Shown piece after piece: positions 1-49,019 of a stretch of DNA of 64,000 nt. The notes below the pieces were generated by a model. That model worked only from the letters and a program-made list of their open reading frames with translations. It made no database searches and had not been told where the DNA came from. Source of the stretch: Brugia malayi (taxonomy: Eukaryota > Nematoda > Chromadorea > Rhabditida > Onchocercidae); the NCBI RefSeq assembly GCF_000002995.4, contig NW_025062475.1:744001-808000 (forward strand). The letters run 5' to 3'. The stretch's first letter is position 1. Each line of letters starts with the position of its first letter. Made by a program: the position numbers and the translations under genes.

Positions 1-85
1 AACTATTTATTGAAAAATCATAAAAGTTGCATATGTACATCTATGTCAAAAAAAAAAAAAAATCTTATCATTTTCCTTTTTTTTC

Positions 86-235
86 ACTTAATGAAAATAG
101 AAATTAGAATCTTTTTTTACTTAATCAAAATAAAAATTGGAATCGTTTTTTACTTAATTAAAATAAAAATTACTATCTTTTTTTACTTAATTAAAACAAA
201 AATTAGAATTTTTTTTTTACTTAATTAAAATAAAA
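86..235. repeat. 33-bp tandem repeat, about 5 copies
   Basis: The core ACTTAAT(t/c)AAAATAAAAAT recurs starting at 86, 119, 152, 185 and 219, a period of 33 bp (the last step is 34). Because 33 is a multiple of three, one frame stays open and reads as a repeating Ile/Lys/Phe peptide. I regard that as a by-product of the repeat, not a gene. The unit is very AT-rich with a T-run between cores. Confidence 0.8.
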
Positions 236-482
236 ATTTAGCATCAGTGTATTTGATATGTTTAATGTGTTATTCTCATAGATTTATGTGTTAATTAAAA
301 TGTGCTAATAAAATTTAGTTACAGTTTGAAAAATCATAATGCATTTGAAAATTTTAATGCATTTTTTATTTTAAAATTTACATAAAAATTCATTTAAATA
401 TCAATTAATTTTCTTTTTTTAAAATTTTATTTTGCTATCATTTTAACTGTACATAACGGTACGCTTATTTGATGCAGCAAAA

Positions 483-2767
483 ATGTCTAACTTATTAAGT
501 AGTAGTAATAGTAATAATAAAACGATTAATCATGAAATGACACATTTTACAAAATTGAAATTATTGAATGAATCATATACAATTGATGATGATTCATCAG
601 TGTATGCACTTCGAACTTGTCATAATAACAATAGTAGCAGTAGTAGTAGTAGTACTGATGATGATGATCAATCATTGGCTAAATCAAATAAAACATTTTC
701 AAATTCTTCAATTAAATTGAAATCATCAATTCAAAATCAAACAGGCGATAATTGCAGTAAAAAGTAAGTAAATTTTTTTTTTTTTTTTTTTTAAAATTAC
801 GTCATAAAATTTCCATTTGTAATTTAATTTGAAGATAAAAATTTGCAATAATCTAAAGCTAACAATTAGTAAATTTTAGAATTCTTTTGTGATATTTTCC
901 TCATTAATAAAAGTATAAATAATTATAATGCTAGCAACAGCAATTGTATTTTAAAGTTCTTCTTTTTTCTTAATTATTATTTGAAAATGAATTGTCCGTT
1001 TTTTTTTTTTTTTCATTTCATTTCAGTTCAATTTATAAGATTGCTTTAACGCAATCATCGGAAAATACATCGGATAATTTGAAAAGTTCTGAATTTGATG
1101 ATGAATTGTCGCAATTGTCGCAGCTGTCACAACTGTCGCAATCATGTTATACAGCTCGTGTTATTTTATCAGAAGAAATTACTAATCCTGAATTTAATTA
1201 TTCTCAAATTTTAGATGTAAATTTTGAAGAAATAATAATTGAACACTTCTTTCTAAGCATAAAAGAGGGAGAGAGAGAGAGAGAAAGAGAAAGAGAAAAA
1301 ACATTGAACTATTGCATTATTGCTTTGAACTTTCTTAAATTATTTAAATTATTTAATTAAAATTAATTAATAGAAATCAACTATTAATTCATGTTTTTGA
1401 TTTAATAAATAATATGTAAATAATGCAAACATAATTATTGTCAGAATTTTAACATAAAATTAATATAACTGTGACTAATTATAGTGTTTTAACCGATATA
1501 TAGAGCAAGTAGTCCAGCAATTTGCTTGTTTCCATGGAAAAGAAATAAACAAAAAAAAAGAAAGAAAAATCGATTATAAATTGTTAAATTTATTTTTAAA
1601 TGTTAACAATTATAGTGGTAATGCCTAAATTATTTAGTATTAAATGTTAAATTACTAATTTACAATGTTTTAGGAACAATTAACATCACAACAATCTAAT
1701 AATAATAATAAAAGCGAACAAACAAACAACATTCTAAGTGAATCTAATATGTAAGTGAACAAATACATCAATTTTTGGCTCGAATATATTTTGAAGTAAT
1801 CGTATTTTCAAATTTAATTTCTTTTAATTTAACTTAATTTAATTTCACTTACTGATAGCTTTTTAATACGAAAAATAAGAAATACCTGTAATGGAATTGA
1901 TTCATACATTATCAGATAAAATGGTTTATATTATTCATACTATCTAATTTTATAATTTTGTGAAATTTGCTTTTTTTTTTTTTTAGAAAAGAAACAAATG
2001 ACGGTGCTATGCTAGAAAGTACTACTCGAAGTGTAAAAAGTATATTGAAAGCTACAGAATCATCATCAGACTCATTGGCAGTAATGAATTTGAAAATCTT
2101 GAAAAATTTTCCAAATTTTTTTTTTCTTGCATTTAAAATTTCCAATTATACTAAATCAGAAACAAAACTTTTTCAAGCTTATATTACCAATTTCAATTTA
2201 AAAAAAAAAAAAAGCCTGAATATTTAAATTTTAAGCTCTAATAGAAATGTGAACATATATCGAGGAAAAATGACCTCTCAAAACTACAATTTTTCTTTTA
2301 CTCATTCTTCTTTAACTTCTTTAATTACTGTTTCATAAAATAGTAAAATAAAAATCATTTTTGTATTAACTGTAAACAATGATTGAAGATTCACTTCTAA
2401 TATAAACATTTTTAACCTAAAAATTATTATTTCTTTAAAAAGATAATTCAATTAGTTTGAAATAATTTCATTTATATTGTTGCCATTGAAATTTTATTAA
2501 TTACATACAGTTAATACTTAATTAATTTATAGAATGTAAACAGTGAGTACTGTATAGCAAGAATGAATGATACTTCGGCAATGATTAACACAGGAACATT
2601 ATCATCAATCTATTTTTACAAAGAAACTGATCCGTTTCAAACATTATACAATACCAATGAAGGTATTCACAATTCTTTTTTCTTTCTTTTTTTTTTTTTT
2701 TTTTTTGAAATAAATTACAGCGTTTTCAGAAGAAAAACAAAACAATAAGCAAACAATGAAAAATTAA
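483..2767 (+). CDS. Ser/Asn-rich protein of unknown function, six exons
   Basis: I do not recognise this gene. Exons: 483-763, 1027-1216, 1674-1750, 1987-2080, 2533-2662 and 2721-2767. All junctions are GT-AG, all phases match, and the total is 819 nt (272 aa plus TAA). The protein is hydrophilic: a Ser/Asn-rich start, a poly-Ser tract followed by DDDD near residues 55-65, an acidic patch followed by four LSQ repeats in exon 2, an Asn/Gln-rich exon 3, and a basic-Ser segment SVKSILKATESSSDS in exon 4. No signal peptide, membrane segment or known domain is visible, so it is probably largely disordered. The start is uncertain: a CAG acceptor lies 6 nt before ATG 483, which fits either a trans-splice site or an internal exon of a longer gene running in from the left. 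AATAAA at 3033-3038 or 3148-3153 may end the transcript. It converges on the MADF gene. Confidence 0.6.
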
Positions 2768-4403
2768 GCTAAAAACATGATGTAAAACAGCGATAAAAAT
2801 CAGAAATTGCTAATTTTCTGATTTAAACTAATTTCTAAAATTCAAAATTCACACAAAAATTATATATGCTAATTATGAATTGTTTATATTTAAAAAAATT
2901 TTGCCATTTTCAAAATTTCAAGCAGTACTTTATCACTGTTGCTAATTTCAATATTTCAACAAATATGATAAGTAAAAGTAAGCAAGTCAAAAATTGCAGC
3001 ACAATGGAGTTCATTTATACCGCATTAATAATAATAAAGCATGGCGTTGAAGAGAAGAAAGTGAAATCGAAAGCTAAATGATCAAACTGGTTAATTCAAA
3101 ATAGCAAAGAAAAAAATCAATTTAAACTTGGCAAAAAAAAAAAAAAAAATAAAGAAAATAAAGCAAAAACTTCAATGACAACCTGTAATCACAAAAATGA
3201 TCAACCCAACCCTTCATATTCTTAGATCAGATATGATCATGAATACATTAAATATATATGTATAAAAAAAAAAAAAAAAAACACCAAACCCTAAATAGTT
3301 CAAAAATTCATGTCGAAAGCACAAACGACGAATAAAGAAGGATTCCTGCTGTAGTAATTATATGTAAATAAAAAATGATAAATGATACGCAATAAAAACG
3401 ATTGCAACTAGTTATTATATGCTAGTTGAATAGTCATCAAAAACTTTTCTCAATAACAATCCCACTGCGAATTTTGAATGGTTAGAATTTATACACCAAA
3501 TACATACAAAAAAAAAAAAAAGAAGAGAAAAAAATATGAAAAAAATATTATATTGATAAATGCAATATAAAATAGATAAGTGAGAATAAAAATTTAACTT
3601 CCCAATTTCTTTCAAAGCTATAAAAAAAAAAAAAGCTAGAAAAGATTCAGCAATAATTAGATAAAACCTATTTGAATGAAAAACATACAAAACATATAAA
3701 ATCAAAAATATATGTAAGTATACAATATACTAAAAAATTAATCTGATCAAAATAACTGCAATGATTTAAGAAATAATACAACCACTATCAGTTTGTGACG
3801 ACAAATTAAAAACTATCAAAAAAGCTCAAATTAGTAATTGATCATTCTTGTTTACTGTATGGAGAAATTTTAAAAATCAGATATGAGGTAGCTAATTCCA
3901 CAAATTATATGCTAACTTCTTACCATTTATTAATTTCGTCAGTGTTTATACTATCATAATTTTATCGTTATTTTTAAATTATATATCAAGAATTTATTTC
4001 GTAGGACGAAATCAACCTAACAATTCAACAGAAAGCAAAAAAAAAAAAAATGAAAGTATTTTTGCCTACTCGCGAACTTAATAAAATTAGAAGCAATTTA
4101 AAAAAAAAAAAAAAAGAAATTGGACCACAATAAAAGTAGATACGCACAGACTGGGAATTATTATGTAAAGCAGAGAGATGTAAAAGATTGATTAGATCGA
4201 ATATCTTTCCAATAACTAAAAAGCATTGTCCTAATAAATAAATATGATGAATAAACGTTGAAAAATAGCAACATGACAAATCACTTTGAACGAAACATTA
4301 AGCTTATCATTCTACTGCAAACTGAAAGAATCAAAATTAAATAGCTGATGAACCACTTGAAACATGTTCGGGAAGGAAATGAAACTTATTCGTCCTGGAT
4401 CAA
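2768..4403. other. Convergent intergenic spacer
   Basis: This is AT-rich sequence between two convergent genes. It holds candidate plus-strand AATAAA signals (3033-3038, 3148-3153), a candidate minus-strand AATAAA (plus TTTATT at 3993-3998), and A-runs of 12-18 nt. An open frame at 2866-3081 has no recognisable homology and no clear splice context; I treat it as 3' UTR or chance. Confidence 0.5.
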
Positions 4404-7400
4404 TTAATTGTTAATATTTATTTTTCGATGTTCAACTAATTTCCGCACCTGAAAAAGAAATCAATTAGAGATTATTGAAATTTCAAATTTATTTCTCATT
4501 ATTAGAGCAATTTAACTATTTTCAAATGTTCAGTTAGAAAAGAGGTTTATATAATGAACAGCATATAACAGCTCTCTAATTTAATATGTAATTAAAATAT
4601 CCCTCTATCTCTTTAGCACCTCATTAAATTCATCGATTTTCACAACTCAGTCACATCTGAAGCAAAATATATGCATTCCCAGGATAATTAATCCTGCCGA
4701 CCAATATTGTCTCAAGAATGTCATGTCACTTCACAGTGGAATTAAAAAAAAAAACGATGCAATTCAATAGGAAATCATTATAAAAAAAGTAAAATTAGCA
4801 GAAGGTAAGCTAAGGTAACTCAACTGTGAAAATTGATTTAAAAATTTTTTAATAATTAAGGACTTATAACTTTGCAGATTCTAGGACTCAAAAGCCTAGG
4901 ATGTTATATAACTTTGAATTTCAAACCAACAAGACTAAACAAATCTTTCTTGATTTTATTGGAATACATCATAAGAAGATATGAACTACAGCAAAAATGA
5001 ATAGTCACTAGATGAAGGCAAATAAAAATGAAAGATTTCATTTTAGGAGTAAATAGTTAAACGTAATTTTTTCTAGCATATGAATGTGACTAAATGGTAA
5101 TTAAGATAACTACTGCTGCTGATGAGTTTAACAAAAGTTTCTGAAAAATTTATGGATTTTTTCCATATGAAAAAAAAAAAAAATTTCCTATAACAATCTT
5201 TTTATCTTCTAATTTAGCCGTAAATAAGCGAAAAAAAAAAAAAAAAAAAAGATAAATTTCAAATCGAATGTTCGTGGTTGAACATAGTAAAAGAATGAAT
5301 CAACACAAAGGTTTCGTCGATATCGATACAAAGATCAGAGATTTTAATTAAGAAAAGCTAAAAGCTACATAGAAATTTAATTCTAATATCAAAATATATT
5401 CAACGCTTACTTCACGTCCTTCTTCTATCCATCGTTGTTGCTCTGATTCAATTAATCCCTCAATTTTATATTCACCAACTGCCGTCTTATCGATATAGCC
5501 ATACAGTACTGCGTAGAGTTCGGGTATCATTTTTGGAGTCAAACAGAGACAGAATAGAGGTGAAAGAAGTTGGCAAATTGGAAAATACAGCGCTGTGGCA
5601 TCTTCCGGAAAACTAAATCCATGAAAGCGGCTTTCTGATATCCGGAAACCATTGTCCTGATATAGATTCAGTGCTGTATACAAGATTTCAAGTTGCTTTT
5701 TCATCACACCGGTGAAGAAGAACCGTGAAAATTCATGCATTGGAGTAGAACTGATTTCTTGAGCGTCATAAATCAATCGATAGCACAAAATATTGTGAAA
5801 TATAAAATGGCGGAAAAATGACTTCTGCAAAACAGAACTACTGCGCCCTTCCAAATGAGTACAGTGATAAGTAGTAAAAGCTATCGTTGCTTTGAACTGT
5901 TGCAAATTCATTTGTATGCAACTCAATCGGAACTGATCAGATTGCCAGTTAACAAATGGATTTATGATTCCATCCAATGATTCTTCCAAAATTTGATTTA
6001 AATTACTGCAAAAAGTAGAAGTCTTCAGAGTTAATAACTGAAATCCGCAAAGGAGTAACCGCAAATTAAGCAGCAAAGATTCTTTCAAATCGTTTTGAAT
6101 AAGCTGCTCAACCAAACTTCGGACATCTTCATGGTTATCATCAAAGTTCAACAGCACCATGATAGTATTTATAATACCATCAACAGATTGTGGTACAGAT
6201 GACGAATATCGTGAAATGATTGTCTCCACTGCTCCATCCCAATCATAACTATTTCGTTCCAATTCTAACGGCCATATAAAATGTGAGAAATATGGCTCAC
6301 CGCTTCCTTCATCCAGCAGACCAGTATACAAAGCCAAAAGCATCCGAGGCACAATATCATCCATTCGTATTGGTAAATTAGTGTATAAATATAGATTAGT
6401 CTCAATAAGCATGGTTAGAAAACTACAGCTTGGAATGATTTTTGTATTTTTATCATATGTTGAACCTGACTGATACGATGGTATTTCAAAAAAATTGACG
6501 AATTTCAGAAGCTCATCGTGATACCATTGCCAAGATGTCGTACTAGACGAAGCTTGATCAATGTCATTCCAACATTTTGTATTTGTCAAATCAACCACAA
6601 ATGGATCATTTGTAAAAGAAGATTCATTCAGAGGATAAATTTGAGCACAATCCGTACCCACCAATGGTATTTTTTGCAATGCATGTACCGTTACGCTATT
6701 GCTTGCAACTGCAGCTGATGGTTGAGATTCTTGTGAACCATCAACAAATTCGTTTGCATTCATAGCATCGTGATTTGCTGTTGTACCATTTTGTGTCAAT
6801 AATCGATGAAGCTGTCTGAAAGGAAAAGATAACAGGCTTAAGTTCAATGCGAAACGTGGACTGATATTTTTATGCATACAGTTAACGAAATCCAAAACTA
6901 ACTTGTCAATACTTTCTTCTATGTTATTGTTTGAGCTGGTCTCGTATTTCACGGATGCTTGAAAATCTAATGGATTATATTCACATGGCTGCTTTCTGAA
7001 AAAGGTCTTTCAAAACTGCCCTGGTAAAACAACCAAATCCGAATTTTTCATAAAAAGAGTTAAAAACAAAAATATATCAAATGGTTTCGATGATGAAATT
7101 GTTCAGTAAACGTGATGCAAGATTTAAAAGCGATAAAAAGGTATGTTATTCAACTTTGATGAATCAAATCTACCCTAATGCGAAGTCACTACACTAATGC
7201 GAAGTCACTATATACAATGACGCATTGAAGATATTTTCAAAGCAGTAAAAAAAGACATTGCTATTGAATGTCCTATGGCAATATAGCACCAAGATCATCT
7301 CGAGGCATAGCAATATTAAATAAAACAAAACCATTATTTAATATAAAAGATGCAAGTGTCGAATAAGCGATAAAGGCAAAACAAAGTTTAAATTTAGCAA

Positions 7401-8264
7401 GAAGGAAAGAAATAAGAAAAAAAAAAAACTAACTGAAGCGAATCAGGCAAAAACGGTTCCACAAATTTCATTGCAGAATAGAATGAAAATTTTGGAACAT
7501 AAGGCAGTGAATTTGATCTCAACTTTTTTAAAGTATTTCGCTCCCTCACAAATCGTCCCTTCAAGCAGTTCCAGCGTTCACGACATTTCTCACCTGCAAC
7601 ATCCTTAATATTTATGATTACTAACGTTATCTTACCACAAAATTCTTACCTTCGATAAAAACATTCAATAACAGAGAAGGCAAGTAATCAAGTGCTGACT
7701 CATCGACAACAAAGATCGAAATAATTGCAGTAGCAGTAGCTGATCAATAATCTCCTTTATTATAACTGGCTTCATCCTGTATGATCCCAAAAAAAAACCA
7801 AATATGTAGAAGCCATGAATTTAAGTTTTAAAGTTTGTAGCACCTTGCAATTAGCTGCTTTTTATCCAGTATGCCGAACAGCATAAATTTGAAGTAATTT
7901 TACTGCTATATCACTGGTGATTTCCTGACAACATGACGAATCCTTTTTAACTTTAGTTTCTTAACTTTCGCAAAACAAAAAACACAAATATATCTGTTTA
8001 CAAATAATCATCAAAAACGTTTCAACCTTAGTCTTACCTAATTTCAATTATTTTAGAATGAAAGAGGCAACTATTCTTACTGCCAACTAAACAATAATAA
8101 TAACCTGTAGTTTTATATCCCATCGCTTGAAGCTTCTTCGATACTTCCTCCCATAATTCCACCCTTGACCGTCCTTTTTTGTAGTGTTTATTGGATGGAT
8201 CATACAAATATGGCGAATTACGGACGGTGTGAATTAAAGCATGATTATAATCCTTAAATTCCAT
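4404..8264 (-). CDS. MADF-domain protein with long unrecognised C-terminal region
   Basis: Exons on the minus strand: 8264-8105, 7593-7434, 6995-5411 and 4448-4404. Junctions are GT-AG, phases match at every join, and the total is 1950 nt (649 aa plus TAA). Residues 2 to about 106 form a MADF domain (Myb/SANT-like, as in Drosophila Adf-1): YNHALIHTVRNSPYLYD, then LWEEVSKKL, then GEKCRERWNCLKGRFVRE. The first intron splits the domain after KTT. MADF domains bind DNA, so a transcription-regulator role is likely. The remaining ~540 residues look helical and hydrophobic-patterned, with no family I recognise and no BESS motif seen. The open frame of exon 3 begins upstream of a GTG at 6952 and is entered from a TTTTTCAG acceptor, so that GTG is not a start. 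The ATG at 8264 follows a CTTTTCAG acceptor by 1 nt. It diverges from furry. The domain call is firm; the C-terminal function is unknown. Confidence 0.75.
6816..6902 (-). other. Possible exitron (alternative 87-nt intron) in the MADF gene
   Basis: Inside the large third exon, reading on the minus strand, a donor-like GTTAGT (6902) and a strong acceptor CTTTTCCTTTCAG (ending 6816) bracket 87 nt, an exact multiple of three. Retained, it encodes 29 residues ending SLLSFPFR. Removed, the frame continues with K-QLHRLL. Either form is translatable, so it could be optional or constitutive. Sequence evidence only. Confidence 0.4.
7175..7210. repeat. 19-bp direct duplication in MADF intron 2
   Basis: The 19-bp unit CTAATGCGAAGTCACTACA (7175-7193) is followed immediately by a second near-complete copy (7194-7210). 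It lies in the intron between exons 2 and 3 of the MADF gene and is more GC-rich than its surroundings. It is probably a slippage or short tandem duplication. Confidence 0.8.
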
Positions 8265-8265
8265 C

Positions 8266-8278
8266 CTGAAAAGAAAAA
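8266..8278 (-). promoter_or_regulatory. Putative spliced-leader acceptor of the MADF gene
   Basis: On the minus strand TTTTTTTCTTTTCAG ends at 8266, and the start ATG (8264-8262) follows after a single G. In nematodes such an acceptor just before an ATG is typical of SL trans-splicing. It could also be a cis acceptor if an upstream exon exists, which I did not find. Confidence 0.5.
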
Positions 8279-9563
8279 AATGGGAGGACATTTCAGTAAT
8301 AAAAGATGTACATTTTTGATTACAAAATAATGTAATGTTTATCGTTAATCAGGACGATAAGCGAAGTATTAAGGGAAATGGAAAAAAAGTAAGGAACGAT
8401 CCGAGAAATGCAAACTGAATTCACAGAGATATGAATTAATGACAACTAAGTGGTATAGAAAGTTCTAAACTTCTTATATAATAAACATTCTGAACTAATC
8501 ATAACTAAATAAATAATCGCCATGAAATATTGTAATTAGGAAGAAATATGAAAAACAAAATTTGCGGGCAAATAAACATGATCAGCAATAGAAATATTGA
8601 TAGATATCTGTAAAATTCATTTAAAAAAATCTTACAAAATAATCAAAATTCAACAATTCCAAAAATGATAATTCTATCATAAATGAGATAATTTTTATTT
8701 ATGAATACATGAAAAAGAAAAAAAAAAAAGGAAAATAACATGACAATTATTATAAGCATTTTGCTCATAATTTGAGACCAAAACTCATATCACTCACCAC
8801 AGAATATTTGATGTAATAGCGAAAAGCGGAAAATGTCATATGCAGCGGCAAATGTTCTCGTAAACGTAAATTCAATTAACCTTAATGTTTACTGCCAATC
8901 CATTTTATCAAGTTATGATGTCAAGAAATCAAAAATCATAAAAACTAAAATAAACGAGCAATGAATATTTGACGGCCTAAACGATGTTCTTTATGTAAAG
9001 ATGTTGTCTCATAGTTAATTATTTTCATTTTTGGAAATGAATAAATTCGTTTAATTTTTATGATATTAGCAATAAATTTAGAAAATCCTTCTCTTTTTTT
9101 CTTTTAAGAAAAATTTATTTGAATTTTTGCAGCAGCATTCTGAGCAATTTTTTAGAAAGAAGAAAAAACAGAGATGTGTTTGAAATGATTGAATGAATGA
9201 TAATAGAAAATTACTAAACATTAAATAGCAAAGCAAAGAGGTAAGCTTTAACTAGTTTTCATTGACTAAAATTAATTTAATTGTTGAGTGTTCTTTTTTT
9301 TATATGCATTAAGACTTTACTAGTATAATAAAATTGATGGTAAGTAACATTGAAACCTATGTAAAAATTCATAGATATTGTCCGAGCTTTTTTGTTCTTA
9401 AAAGTTTAATTAATGGAATATAAGTATGAATGTTGAAAATTTATTGTAGTAATATGTATTGTTGACATTGAAGTATGCTTGGTGTAATTCATTATTATAT
9501 TTTATACGTAACATAATTTTTCGATGCATTTTTATTTCACTGATAATTAATTGGCTAATTTGT
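8279..9563. other. Divergent spacer between MADF gene and furry
   Basis: About 1.3 kb of AT-rich sequence separates the two divergent starts. It must hold the promoters or outrons of both genes. I see no clear TATA element, coding exon or RNA gene; short A/T runs occur near 8715 and 9290. Confidence 0.45.
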
Positions 9564-9565
9564 AG

Positions 9566-9634
9566 ATGATGGAAATTTTTTGCGCCTTTATCGATGAAGC
9601 GGTATTTACACGTCTTATTGGAACGATCGGTTGA
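9566..9634 (+). promoter_or_regulatory. Upstream ORF (22 codons) before furry
   Basis: TAATTTGTAG, acceptor-like, ends at 9565 and is followed directly by ATGATG opening a 22-codon frame that stops at TGA 9632-9634, 13 nt before the furry ATG. If the leader or upstream exon joins here, this ORF would precede the main start; if it joins at the second acceptor-like TTGATATTTAG (ending 9640), the uORF is skipped. Functional use is inferred. Confidence 0.35.
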
Positions 9635-9647
9635 TATTTAGATAATA

Positions 9648-47627
<37,980 letters not shown>

Positions 47628-48988
47628 ATGTATATTTCTGTTAATATTTTCTGTTATATCTTTTTTTTTTTTTTTTATTTCATGAATATACAATCTTATC
47701 TATTGTCTTTTCCTTTTGAAATTTTTAGTTAAAATTTAATACATCATATAAGAATTACTTGTACAATTAAATTCAAATATGTTTAATTCTGATTATTGTT
47801 CAGGAATTTGTTTCCATTTACATTTTAATGATTATGTGATATTATCATTATAAGCTTTATATGAAAGTTATAAATGAATAATTACATTCATTTATCTCTT
47901 TTTTTTTTTTTTTTAATTTGATGTCTGTTTTAACAATTTTTGATTCGAAATATAGTTTTTGCATAATTAATTATTAATTATGCTGATTACAATTTGTGTA
48001 TGGTATATCTTATCATTTGATGCTTTCTTTTTTCTTTTTTTTTTTTTTTTTTCATTCGCAAAATTATAAATAAATACCTGAATGATATATTTTGGTTAAT
48101 TAGTTTAATGATTTTTTTACACTTTAAATGACTAGTTAATTAGTTGATTAGCTAATTTGTATTTTTGGATAATTAATTTCATTTCTGATTATTTCATCGT
48201 ACTTTATGTATTCATTTTGTTTATATTTGTGCTGATAAATTTGTGATCGTTCATAATTTTTCAATCTTTTTTTGATGCAAAAATTCGTTCAATTATTATG
48301 AGTGATGAAAATGCAATTAACACTCAAAATGCTTGAATGCTATTTTGAGGTGAAAAATTGGTGAAAATAATTAAAATTTGAAAATGATTAAATATTTGGT
48401 ACAAGATGTAATCAATTATTCATGATTGCATAATCTAAAAATAGTCGAAATTGCAACTGAAAAAAGTGGTAACATTATAATTGTAGCGATAGTAAAGATT
48501 CATGAATAAGGAATAGTGATAATGATAAGATGATGAGTAAGAAATAATGATAATGATAAGGTTATATCAGTTGGGATGATTGTGAAATAGAGAGATGGAA
48601 AGATATATGGTGATAATTTATCAGTGAAAAAGAAAAGGAAGGGAGGGATGATTATGTCAATAATACAGAACAATGAACAAAAAGAAAAAGAAAAAAAAAA
48701 TTCATCGAATAATTGAAAATGATTCTTTCAAATTATTTATGATAAATTATTATTGTTTTAACACAATTATTATAGCTATAATTAATAATAATTATTTATT
48801 ATTATTTTGTCACTGTTATTGCTATTATTATTATTATTATTATTATTTTATTCTTTTCTTTTGTTTGTTTTTATTTTTTAAATTTTTCTTATTGTTTGAC
48901 TTAATTAATAATCGTTTTTTTATTTTATTTTGCTTTTTTTTTTTTTTCAAAATTTCTTCATTTGAAAAAATTTACATTCTATAAAGAT

Positions 48989-49019
<31 letters not shown>

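Noticed and set aside
10..228. 72-codon open frame on the plus strand
   Set aside because: It is produced by the 33-bp AT-rich tandem repeat and has a highly repetitive Ile/Lys/Phe composition.
2866..3081. 71-codon plus-strand open frame after the first gene
   Set aside because: No homology, no convincing splice sites, and it lies between the stop codon and likely polyadenylation signals, so it is more likely 3' UTR.
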